DNA from: B120-G9 sp034659895
Lineage (GTDB): Bacteria > Zixibacteria > MSB-5A5 > GN15 > FEB-12
NCBI GenBank assembly: GCA_034659895.1
Contig: JAYEIF010000129.1
Span: 1-13,817, forward strand
Length of the DNA: 13,817 bases
Direction of reading: 5' to 3'
In this document: in pieces, positions 1-6,108 of the stretch
Numbering within the stretch: the first letter of the stretch is position 1
Layout: the number at the start of each line of letters is the position of its first letter
Translations under genes and position numbers: made by a program
Notes under the pieces: model-generated
What the model saw: only the letters and a program-made list of their open reading frames with translations
The model's database searches: none
What the model was told of the DNA's origin: nothing

Positions 1-24
1 CCTCATTTGGTTTGTACTTTTTGG

Positions 25-1890
25 CTACTCGCTCCCATTGCTTAATGCCTGTTGGATTTGTTGATAGACTTGTTGTGCTGTTCGGCTGGATGGGTTTAAC
101 CGCAGACTCTGCTCGACAGCTTCTTTTGCCTTCATCAATTTGCCGATTTCAAAGTAAGTCATCCCTAATTTAAGGTGAACATAGTCATTGAATGGATGCA
201 ACTGCTTTGCCTTTAGTAACACTTCGATAGCCTGTGCGGTCTCCCCTCTCTCAAGATAAACTGTGGCAAGATTGACGAAGGTCTCGACTGTATTGGGATC
301 TATGGCAATAGCTCGTCTAAACAGATCTGCCGCCTCGAAAGAACTACCGCGTTGCGCCAACAGCATTCCCAGATTATTGTAACATGGAGCATAACTGCTG
401 TCTGCATCGATTGCCTTTTGGAACTCTTTCACGGCGAGAATCTGGTTGTTCTGTTCAAGATAAGCATTGCCTAACATCAATCTGTTCTCTGCTTCAATAC
501 GCTTCGGTTGGAGATGTAACAAATCATGATTGCTCTCAAAAATCAGAAGTATCCCAACAACGCCAACGAGTGCAAGATTGCGAATATCCCGACGCTTCAC
601 AAGACTGGTAATTTGCGTAACAGCATAAACAGCGAAAAGCAGCATAAGTGGTATTAGCGGTTGACGATAGCGTGCGCAGACAAAGAATAACTGCAACGAT
701 AGAACCCAGGAACCAAACACTAAATATACCAAGAGGAACTTTCGCCATCGCCTAAGCGAAAATAGAAAACCGAGAACAGCCAGTGGAGCCAGTAAACCAT
801 ACGGCCAATAGATAAATCCATTGAACAGCAACGGCGAAAGAAGAGGGCTGAATTGTCGCGAGAGATAAATGTCCTGATTGTTGGGGATTTCGTAACCATT
901 GAAGAAAAGGCGGAGTTTCTTAAGTTGCAGTAAAAGGAAATTTCCCGGATCAGCCTGGATTTCTTTCCAAGTAAAGTCGTACCAGAAATCAGAAACTTCT
1001 GACTTCTTCAAATCTCGCCCCATATTGTGTTCCGCTATTGCGACAGCATCTCGGTATCCACCCTGCCAACTTGGATCAATCCCCGGAACTGTAGCCGACC
1101 AGCCCGTTGCATCGCGATTATTGCCAAGATAGAAATTGAATCCTCCCTGCCAGGCAATGAATACGGCATCGTCACCGACTGTGTAATTTCGCACTGTTAC
1201 CGGCAGGATGACAATTAACGAAACAAGCCCAAAAAGAATATAGCGAATCAGTGCCTTGCGCCAACCGAGTCGAAACCGGACAACTAACCAGAACCAGACA
1301 ATCAGTGCAGGTCCAGCCAGAAGGATATTTGGTCTGGCTAAACCAGCCAGGCCCAAAAGGAGTCCGGCTACTATGAAAGATACGAGTCGTTGTGGATTCT
1401 CACTGCAAACGTACAATTGCCATATTAAAAGAACAGTCAACAGCACCATCGACGACGTTATTAGAAGTGATATATCGTAATACAAAAAAGTCGGATAAAA
1501 GACTGCTATGGCAGCAGCCCAGAAAGCAATCGTTCGGTTAAACAATCGCAAACCAAGACCATAGATAAGCAACGGCAAAAAGGAAGCAATAATAACATGG
1601 AGAAATCGCACCCAGTATATGGAACTTCCAGCAATCATCATCAGCATCGCTAACAGATATGGATACAGGGGAGCACGGTAGTATGGTTCCTTCGGCATTG
1701 TCCCGTTGTTGATTTGCTCAGCAAGCTCGACATGGTATTGTTCATCCATAATTGGTTGATTGAAAGTTGGCAGGGTTTGCATCTGGTTGAGATAAATAAG
1801 CTGTACAATAAAGGCTGAAACCAATAACGCAATCGGAACCAGCCAAGCATGGTAATGACTCATACTTTGAAGAACGTTTTTCAACCGCAT
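25..1890 (-). CDS. GT39/ArnT-like membrane glycosyltransferase with C-terminal TPR domain
   Basis: Probable polyprenyl-phosphate-sugar-dependent glycosyltransferase of the inner membrane, moving a sugar on the periplasmic side. Numbering is from an in-frame TTG at 1911. The first hydrophobic helix (about 23-41) is followed by a loop with the acidic residue D56 (MDEQYH) and RAPLYPY at 79-85, as in the first periplasmic loop of GT39/PMT enzymes. About ten further hydrophobic helices run to roughly residue 460. From about 474 to the end lie four TPR-like units (for example LGNAYLEQNNQILAVKEFQK and NLATVYLERGETAQAIEV), probably a protein-binding tail. The start is uncertain: no clear ribosome binding site precedes the TTG at 1911, the ATG at 1890 (chosen here) or the ATG at 1863. 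Acceptor and sugar cannot be told from sequence. It is transcribed away from ssrA and has no operon partner in the window. Confidence 0.8.
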   Translation of the reverse strand: MRLKNVLQSMSHYHAWLVPIALLVSAFIVQLIYLNQMQTLPTFNQPIMDEQYHVELAEQINNGTMPKEPYYRAPLYPYLLAMLMMIAGSSIYWVRFLHVIIASFLPLLIYGLGLRLFNRTIAFWAAAIAVFYPTFLYYDISLLITSSMVLLTVLLIWQLYVCSENPQRLVSFIVAGLLLGLAGLARPNILLAGPALIVWFWLVVRFRLGWRKALIRYILFGLVSLIVILPVTVRNYTVGDDAVFIAWQGGFNFYLGNNRDATGWSATVPGIDPSWQGGYRDAVAIAEHNMGRDLKKSEVSDFWYDFTWKEIQADPGNFLLLQLKKLRLFFNGYEIPNNQDIYLSRQFSPLLSPLLFNGFIYWPYGLLAPLAVLGFLFSLRRWRKFLLVYLVFGSWVLSLQLFFVCARYRQPLIPLMLLFAVYAVTQITSLVKRRDIRNLALVGVVGILLIFESNHDLLHLQPKRIEAENRLMLGNAYLEQNNQILAVKEFQKAIDADSSYAPCYNNLGMLLAQRGSSFEAADLFRRAIAIDPNTVETFVNLATVYLERGETAQAIEVLLKAKQLHPFNDYVHLKLGMTYFEIGKLMKAKEAVEQSLRLNPSSRTAQQVYQQIQQALSNGSE

Positions 1891-1953
1891 AAAAATAAGA
1901 TAAGTTTGCAATCAGGAAGTAACAACAAAAAGGCAATACTCATTACCATAACA

Positions 1954-1970
1954 ATTGTGTTACTCACAAT
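1954..1970. promoter_or_regulatory. Operator-like palindrome in the 1891-2209 intergenic region
   Basis: ATTGTG and CACAAT form a perfect 6-base inverted repeat around a 5-base spacer, about 65 bases upstream of the glycosyltransferase start on the minus strand. It could be a regulator site or part of that gene's promoter. The rest of this AT-rich divergent region shows only the ssrA promoter candidate; I see no other gene in it. Confidence 0.25.
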
Positions 1971-2108
1971 CGCAGGAAAAGACAAAAATAATAAAGTCGG
2001 AAGGTTCGTCTCCAAAGTCGTTTTATTTTTCAATGAAACTTTTTTGTAATATGGCGTTTAGAATATATGGGTTGATTAGATTGTTCGAAAAGTAAAGCAT
2101 TATTGCTA

Positions 2109-2137
2109 TTGAATATTTTCGGTGATTGATTTATATT
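2109..2137 (+). promoter_or_regulatory. Candidate sigma70-type promoter of ssrA
   Basis: TTGAAT (2109-2114) and TATATT (2132-2137) are separated by exactly 17 bases, close to the TTGACA/TATAAT consensus. Transcription would begin near 2144. That would leave a 5' leader of about 65 nt, to be removed by RNase P at 2210, as is usual for pre-tmRNA. Confidence 0.45.
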
Positions 2138-2287
2138 AGATAGAGTTCTTTGATATGTAAAGGCAAAGTCTTTCACTTCTTGGCTCATACGGATTTTGGT
2201 CATTCAATCGGGGGTGAACTGGATTCGACGGGTTTAGTGGAGGGTTGTCGGCGTGCCGGGGTTGTCTGGGGCCCCGTTAACAAACCG

Positions 2288-2332
2288 GGCAAAACACTAA
2301 TTGGCGAATCTAATTACGCCTTGGCAGCCTAG
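2288..2332 (+). other. tmRNA tag reading frame
   Basis: In-frame translation ends GKTLIGESNYALAA and then TAG. The YALAA end is the classic degradation signal for ClpXP-type proteases. The resume codon is probably the GGC at 2288-2290, giving a 14-residue tag that starts with glycine. This is inferred from position after the PK1-like GGGGCCCCG region and from the usual choice of Ala or Gly resume codons. Confidence 0.75.
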
Positions 2333-2348
2333 AAATAGTGCTGTCCGT

Positions 2349-2473
2349 TGTACCTGAACCGTTGTCTCTCGGGTCAGACTACAGCGTCGCAAAAGGAGAC
2401 TCGGCTTTTTGACGCCTTTAAGGAAAGCTTAAAAACAAAGGCTGGCCCTGTCAGTTAAGCTGGTTATACCAGT
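2349..2473 (+). repeat. First copy of the 125-base duplicated ssrA segment (contig end)
   Basis: Base-for-base identical to 2574-2698 by direct reading, and it stops exactly where the N run begins. This is the expected look of two contigs that overlap by 125 bases but were joined with a fixed-size gap instead of being merged. Confidence 0.9.
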
Positions 2474-2573
2474 NNNNNNNNNNNNNNNNNNNNNNNNNNN
2501 NNNNNNNNNNNNNNNNNNNNNNNNNNNNNNNNNNNNNNNNNNNNNNNNNNNNNNNNNNNNNNNNNNNNNNNNN
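2474..2573. other. Assembly gap (100 Ns)
   Basis: Exactly 100 Ns, the conventional placeholder for a gap of unknown size. Because identical sequence sits on both sides, the true gap is probably negative, meaning an overlap, and no sequence need be missing. Confidence 0.97.
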
Positions 2574-2698
2574 TGTACCTGAACCGTTGTCTCTCGGGTC
2601 AGACTACAGCGTCGCAAAAGGAGACTCGGCTTTTTGACGCCTTTAAGGAAAGCTTAAAAACAAAGGCTGGCCCTGTCAGTTAAGCTGGTTATACCAGT
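2574..2698 (+). repeat. Second copy of the 125-base duplicated ssrA segment (contig start)
   Basis: Identical to 2349-2473 at an offset of 225 bases. It begins directly after the Ns. Joining 2473 to 2699 restores an uninterrupted 391-nt tmRNA. Confidence 0.9.
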
Positions 2699-2716
2699 AA
2701 AGCTGGTTATACCAGT
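2682..2716 (+). repeat. Tandem 18-base hairpin repeat inside tmRNA
   Basis: AAGCTGGTTATACCAGT occurs at 2682-2698 and again at 2700-2716 (period 18). Each copy can fold as CTGGT-TAT-ACCAG. It lies in the pseudoknot region before the 3' tRNA-like domain. The end of the first contig falls exactly at the end of one copy, so copy number may be a strain difference or part of the assembly problem. Confidence 0.7.
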
Positions 2717-2917
2717 GCCTGTTGATCGGCAGCTTATTGGGTGAGAAATCATAGATCAACTACGCATGTAGAAGACAGCCAGACGTTAGATTCGGACGGG
2801 GGTTCGATTCCCCCCACCTCCACCAATATCATTGGCTTTTCTCCTGCGGACTGCGGCGCGCAGGGGTTGTTGATTTCAGAAGTGGTTTCACACCTGTAGT
2901 TCTGGTAGCCAAATGCG

Positions 2918-2938
2918 GCAGGATCACAGGGATCCTGC
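2918..2938 (+). other. Hairpin downstream of ssrA
   Basis: GCAGGAT and ATCCTGC form a perfect 7-bp stem with a 7-base loop between ssrA and the acetyltransferase gene. There is no T-tract after it, so it is at best a weak terminator or a processing hairpin. A looser CCTGCG/CGCAGG pairing lies a little upstream, near 2845-2866. Confidence 0.35.
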
Positions 2939-2972
2939 ACTACTAAACTGAATGCGATGAGAGCGGGATAGA

Positions 2973-3395
2973 ATGGCAAGAATTGAAAAAGCGAATTCTG
3001 ATCACGTATCGCAATTACTGTCTTTGGATCATATAGCAGCAGTAGAAGAAGCACGTGCTGAATTCATTGCCAGGACTGTTGAAAACCAATCTTGCTGGGT
3101 TATTGAAGAAAACCATAGGACTCTGGGATATTCTGTTATGGACTACGGCTTCTTTGGTTTTGGTTTCGTACGGATGCTTTACGTCACTCAGGAACATCGA
3201 CGCCGTGGATTGGCAAGTGAAATGATGTTGTATCTGGAGAGTATCTGCAAGACGGTGAAACTGTTTTCGTCCACTAATCAATCAAACCAACCGGCTCAAC
3301 GTATCATGGAGAAACTGGGATACAGCAAAAGTGGAATAATCGAAAATCTTGATGATGGAGATCCTGAGCTGGTGTATTTCAAGCGGCTGAAGTAG
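2973..3395 (+). CDS. GNAT-family N-acetyltransferase
   Basis: 140-residue single-domain acetyl-CoA-dependent acetyltransferase, a normal length for the family. The core is VRMLYVTQEHRRRGLASEMM (about 66-85): a beta strand followed by the acetyl-CoA pyrophosphate-binding loop (R-R-R-G-L-A, matching Q/RxxGxG/A). The C-terminal QPAQRIMEKLGYSKSGII is the usual motif B helix and strand. The substrate is unknown; nothing marks it as a drug acetyltransferase or as a toxin of the TacT type, and no small antitoxin gene lies beside it. The ATG at 2973 follows a modest GAGCGGG ribosome binding site. It is the only gene between the tmRNA 3' end and the attachment-like repeat at 3432-3514, so it looks like single-gene island cargo. 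Confidence 0.85.
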   Translation: MARIEKANSDHVSQLLSLDHIAAVEEARAEFIARTVENQSCWVIEENHRTLGYSVMDYGFFGFGFVRMLYVTQEHRRRGLASEMMLYLESICKTVKLFSSTNQSNQPAQRIMEKLGYSKSGIIENLDDGDPELVYFKRLK

Positions 3396-3431
3396 ATAGA
3401 CCTATCACAGTCACCCTATCAAATGGCACAC

Positions 3432-3514
3432 AAAAAAGTGGTCACAATTTGGTCACAACAGTGGGTAAGTCCTTGTGCCACAACGCAAGCATGGGTTCGA
3501 CCCCCTCTCCACCA
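3432..3514 (+). repeat. Attachment-site-like repeat R1 (tmRNA 3'-end core plus arm repeats)
   Basis: Contains two direct GGTCACAA copies (3440-3447 and 3451-3458, 11-base period), then a 27-base stretch (3463-3489) identical to 7906-7932, with the palindrome TTGTG-C-CACAA. It ends in GGGTTCGA..CTCTCCACCA, which resembles the T-arm and CCA end of the tmRNA at 2796-2825. Layout and content fit an att site left by an integrative element targeting ssrA. It is not a complete tRNA gene. Confidence 0.65.
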
Positions 3515-3529
3515 TTTGACTCATTTAGA

Positions 3530-3549
3530 GAATTCTCTGTCGAGAATTC
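3530..3549 (+). terminator. Possible hairpin terminator
   Basis: GAATTCTC and GAGAATTC form a perfect 8-bp stem with a 4-base loop, followed by CTTTATTTC. The stem is AT-rich and the T-tract is broken, so termination is uncertain. It may be the former ssrA downstream hairpin displaced by insertion, but that is conjecture. Confidence 0.35.
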
Positions 3550-3665
3550 CTTTATTTCACTCATGGTGAATTATAAAATAAATGACATTCGAATAATTTT
3601 CCAATATATTGTTTAAACATGAAAGGAAATAGTATCTTCACTTAAATTAGAAAGAAGGAAATCAA

Positions 3666-3704
3666 ATGGATCATTCGCACCGTAATATTGGATTAACGGC
3701 ATGA
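3666..3704 (+). CDS. Possible 12-residue leader peptide coupled to the hydrolase gene
   Basis: ATG at 3666 is preceded by the good ribosome binding site GAAGGA and encodes MDHSHRNIGLTA. Its TGA (3702-3704) overlaps the ATG of the following gene as ATGA. The hydrolase start itself has only a weak ribosome binding site, so translation could be delivered by coupling. No homology is claimed; it could be chance. Confidence 0.35.
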   Translation: MDHSHRNIGLTA

Positions 3705-4678
3705 CTCAAGTACAAATCAATATCAACCATAACGTCCTCTCCCGGGCCCAAGGATGCCTACTTGGCCAACTTGCCGGTGACGCTTTGGGCAGCCTGGTTG
3801 AGTTCCAGACACCGGAAAAGATTCGACGGGAATATCCCGATGGTGTCCGGAATCTGGCTGACGGAGGAACCTGGGACACGATTGCCGGACAGCCGACCGA
3901 CGATTCTGAAATGGCTCTACTGCTGGCCCGCATGCTGGCGGACCAGGGAGGGTATAATCCCGAGGAAGCCAGGAAGGCATATGTCTTCTGGTTGGATTCT
4001 GGACCCTTCGATTGCGGCATGACCGTGTCGAGCGGTCTGCTGGGACGGCCCAACCCGGAGAGCCAGGCCAACGGGGCTATGATGCGGATCAGCCCGCTGG
4101 GCATCTTCGGAGCAAATCATGATCTTCAGCAGGTGGCTGAGTGGGCAAAACAGGATGCCGCTTTGACTCATCCTCATCCAGTTTGCCGACAGGCCAACGC
4201 GTTGTTCACGATGGCGGTTGCCCATGCTATCCGAACCGGGATCGAGCCCCGTGCCCTCCACGAACAGATCGTGGCTTGGGCCAACGAGATGAGCGCGGAC
4301 GATGCACTCATGGAGGCGATCACCGGTTCGACGGAAGCACCGCCCACGGATTACGTCTATCAGCAAGGCTGGGTCTTGATCGCTTTCCGGAATGCTCTGT
4401 GGCAGCTACGCCACGCTCCGAACCTGGAGGAAGCTGTGGTGGACACCGTCATGCGAGGTGGAGACACCGACACCAACGCAGCCATCTGTGGCGCGCTTCT
4501 TGGCGCTGTGTGGGGTCGGGACGCGATTCCCGCCCAATGGACCGAATGCCTGCTAAACTGCCACCCTGTGGCCGGACAGGCGCATGTAGCCCATCCACGC
4601 CCTGAGTGCTTCTGGCCCGTGGATGCCTTGGAGTTAGCTGAAAGGCTTGTAACGGAAACGAGGGGCAAGAATAGCTGA
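3701..4678 (+). CDS. ADP-ribosylglycohydrolase family protein (DraG/ARH-like)
   Basis: 325 residues, full length for the family. Predicted to hydrolyse ADP-ribose bonds on proteins, nucleic acids or small molecules in the cytoplasm, using two Mg2+ ions. Visible signatures in order: GQLAGDALGSLVEF (22-35); TDDSEMAL (66-73), the first metal-binding cluster; NGAMMRISPLG (124-134); THPHP (156-160); GGDTDTNAAICGALLGAVWG (253-272), the second metal cluster with D255 and D257. All key acidic residues are present, so it should be active. Codon use is GC-richer than the pst genes, suggesting transfer. It ends one base before the nuclease-like gene, so the two are probably translated together. The target may be an ADP-ribosylation tied to its partner; that is inference. 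No ADP-ribosyltransferase gene is visible nearby. Confidence 0.9.
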   Translation: MTQVQININHNVLSRAQGCLLGQLAGDALGSLVEFQTPEKIRREYPDGVRNLADGGTWDTIAGQPTDDSEMALLLARMLADQGGYNPEEARKAYVFWLDSGPFDCGMTVSSGLLGRPNPESQANGAMMRISPLGIFGANHDLQQVAEWAKQDAALTHPHPVCRQANALFTMAVAHAIRTGIEPRALHEQIVAWANEMSADDALMEAITGSTEAPPTDYVYQQGWVLIAFRNALWQLRHAPNLEEAVVDTVMRGGDTDTNAAICGALLGAVWGRDAIPAQWTECLLNCHPVAGQAHVAHPRPECFWPVDALELAERLVTETRGKNS

Positions 4679-4679
4679 A

Positions 4680-5627
4680 ATGAACAGCAGACAGTTGGCG
4701 CGAACTTGGCCATTTAAGCGTTACAAGGCATTTGAGCGTGAACTGCGGGATGCTGCTGCAGAATGGTTTTCCAATAAGGGATTGGCTACACATGCAAGAA
4801 TGCGGTATTGCCTCAAATCCCATGATAGCTGGCCGGAAAATATAATTTGCACTGACGTGGCCGAGTACATCCGGCAAGAGCATGAACGGAATTTAGGTAA
4901 GGATTCTTTCCCGCTTCACAAGTACCTTCACCACGGCCTGAGCAGCCAGGCAATGGTTTTTAATCTTGTGGGGCCATTGATTGTCAGAAAAGACCTCGAA
5001 CCGCTGCGCGTAGCTACCGAGAAGGCAGGAATGCCCTGGCCGACCGGGGAAGTCACCGCTGGATTTGAGTATGATGACCGAACGGTTTTTAACGAAGATT
5101 CCGGGCAACCTACATCGATTGACCTGGCCATATCCGGAAAGACCGCAAGAATCTTCATCGAGGCAAAACTCGTGGAAAGGGAGTTTGGCGGCTGTTCTGT
5201 TTTCTCAGGCGGTGATTGTGATGGAAGGAACCCTATCTCGTATGAGGTTGACGGCTGCTACCTTCACCACATTGGACGAAAATATTGGGAGCGAATGAAC
5301 GAGTTCGGCTTCGGGGAGACTGCTTTCGCATCCGGACCCATCTGCCCGTTTATCAGTTACTACCAGTTTTTCAGGGAGGTGCTGTTCTCGCTCAAAAAGG
5401 ATGGCTGTTTCGTGCTCCTTCATGACGAGAGAAACCCCGCATTCTTGAAGGTTTCCAAGGACGGAAAGGAGTCCGGCTTATGGCCGTTTCTCATGGAATC
5501 TGTGCCAGCAGAACATACCTCCAGTGTCGGGAGGGTGACCATCCAACAGCTTGTCAGTGCGATTGATGAATCTGGTCGCCATCGCGACTGGATCGACGAG
5601 TTCAAACAGAAATACGGAATCGAATGA
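4680..5627 (+). CDS. PD-(D/E)XK nuclease-like protein, putative restriction-type endonuclease
   Basis: 315 residues. The central part shows a PD-(D/E)XK pattern: SIDLAI with D148, then RIFIEAKLVE with E161 and K163. Upstream E130 (AGFEYDD) may be the helix glutamate of the same fold. SSQAMVFNLVGPL (88-100) resembles the conserved helix of PGN_0703-type putative restriction endonucleases; this is from memory and not checked. The N-terminal 60 residues are basic and could bind nucleic acid. No methyltransferase gene accompanies it, unlike a classical type II system. The ATG at 4680 comes one base after the hydrolase stop, with AGGGG upstream inside that gene, so the pair is a tight two-gene operon. 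A nickase, a repair nuclease or an inactive nuclease fold are alternatives. Confidence 0.65.
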   Translation: MNSRQLARTWPFKRYKAFERELRDAAAEWFSNKGLATHARMRYCLKSHDSWPENIICTDVAEYIRQEHERNLGKDSFPLHKYLHHGLSSQAMVFNLVGPLIVRKDLEPLRVATEKAGMPWPTGEVTAGFEYDDRTVFNEDSGQPTSIDLAISGKTARIFIEAKLVEREFGGCSVFSGGDCDGRNPISYEVDGCYLHHIGRKYWERMNEFGFGETAFASGPICPFISYYQFFREVLFSLKKDGCFVLLHDERNPAFLKVSKDGKESGLWPFLMESVPAEHTSSVGRVTIQQLVSAIDESGRHRDWIDEFKQKYGIE

Positions 5628-5680
5628 AAAGGTCAACTGGTTCAGACTTGGGTTACTAAATCATCGCGTTTGATATGCAA

Positions 5681-5702
5681 ACGGGAATCGAACCCGCGTC
5701 CG
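5681..5702 (-). other. tmRNA/tRNA 3'-end-like T-arm fragment, opposite orientation
   Basis: Minus strand reads CGGACGCGGGTTCGATTCCC and then GT. It differs from the window's own tmRNA (CGGACGGGGGTTCGATTCCC) at one of these 20 bases, but lacks the acceptor strand and CCA. It resembles the tmRNA 3' end of other bacteria even more closely. It is probably an attachment core from another element, in inverted orientation. Several short stem-loops follow at 5703-5772. In the 481-base region 5628-6108 I see no protein gene. Confidence 0.55.
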
Positions 5703-5869
5703 TTCTCTGTTTTGAGAAAACATGGAGAAAAGCATTTCCCGCAAGGGACGCGGAGAATGGTGCCTTGAGGCATCATAAGGCGTTGTAATCAAATGACTTT
5801 CGATGTGTCAGCGCGTATGAGACGAATTTACCGGAAGGCGGCGAGCCCTCCAGTTAATTTATCTTCTCA

Positions 5870-5990
5870 TAAGTCATTGATAATCAACGATAACCCCTTG
5901 TAAGTCAATGGCTACATCCGGCTTTTAAGCTGAATAACCCTCTGTAAGTATCAATAACTTACGACGACTATGGTCACGATTTCGTCACGG
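5870..5990 (+). repeat. Arm-type repeat cluster R3 (integrase-binding-like)
   Basis: TAAGTCATTGAT, TAAGTCAATGGC and TAAGTATCAATA occur at 5870, 5901 and 5945, with an inverted AACTTACG near 5957. GGTCACGA-TTT-CGTCACGG at 5972-5990 has the same 11-base-period layout as the paired GGTCACAA repeats in R1 and R2. R1 and R2 also contain GGTAAGTC. This looks like the arm region of an attP or att hybrid site without its integrase. Confidence 0.5.
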
Positions 5991-6032
5991 GGTTTGCTTA
6001 ATTATTTTTTATTAGTTCGGCTTAAAAAAGGC

Positions 6033-6061
6033 TTGTGCCAGGTAGTTTTTATCAGTATAAT
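6033..6061 (+). promoter_or_regulatory. Promoter of the AbiE operon
   Basis: TTGTGC (6033-6038) and a perfect TATAAT (6056-6061) are separated by 17 bases, with transcription expected near 6068. The -10 element overlaps the left arm of the operator palindrome. Confidence 0.65.
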
Positions 6062-6094
6062 ATGTCGGTAATAATTTATATTTACCGACATATT
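6059..6094. promoter_or_regulatory. Palindromic operator for AbiEi autoregulation
   Basis: AATATGTCGGTAA (6059-6071) and TTACCGACATATT (6082-6094) form a perfect 13-base inverted repeat around a 10-base AT spacer, 15 bases before the antitoxin start and overlapping the -10 box and start point. AbiEi antitoxins are known to bind inverted repeats in their own promoter and repress it; this is the obvious candidate site. Confidence 0.75.
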
Positions 6095-6108
6095 AAGATA
6101 ATGCGGAT

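Larger units (their letters stand above)
2210..2825 (+). ncRNA. ssrA: Transfer-messenger RNA (tmRNA), interrupted by an assembly gap
   Basis: Rescues stalled ribosomes by trans-translation and tags the nascent protein for proteolysis. The 5' end carries the tmRNA signature GGGGGTGAACTGGATTCGAC. The 3' end carries a T-arm (GGGGG TTCGATT CCCCC) and CACCTCC followed by ACCA. GGGGGTG at the 5' end pairs with CACCTCC at the 3' end, giving the 7-bp acceptor stem that fixes both termini. The tag frame lies at 2288-2332. The span here is 616 bases, too long for a one-piece tmRNA. The excess is one 125-base duplicated segment plus 100 Ns; removing both gives 391 nt, normal for the family. SmpB is not in the window. 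The 3' end is a common integration target, which fits the accessory genes that follow. Confidence 0.96.

Noticed and set aside
2349..2698. A genuine biological tandem duplication in tmRNA, or a CRISPR-like repeat
   Set aside because: The copies are perfectly identical and are split by exactly 100 Ns, which is the mark of an unmerged contig overlap. There is no repeat-spacer pattern.
2749..3054. 101-codon minus-strand ORF containing VGGIEPPSES
   Set aside because: It is the antisense translation of the tmRNA 3' end, a well-known source of spurious GGIEPP proteins, and it overlaps the real acetyltransferase gene.
3463..3514. A tRNA gene at R1 (and likewise at R2)
   Set aside because: Only a T-arm-like and CCA-like end is present; there is no D-arm, anticodon arm or 5' acceptor strand, and the R2 loop is too short.
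3706..4883. Several long ORFs on both strands across the hydrolase gene (for example 3917-4366 and 4449-4883, minus)
   Set aside because: Shadows of the GC-rich hydrolase and nuclease genes. They lack family motifs, and the true frame holds all the catalytic signatures.
5667..5772. A second complete tmRNA or a permuted two-piece tmRNA on the minus strand
   Set aside because: No CCA end, no GGATTCGAC-type 5' domain and no tag frame ending in ALAA could be found nearby.
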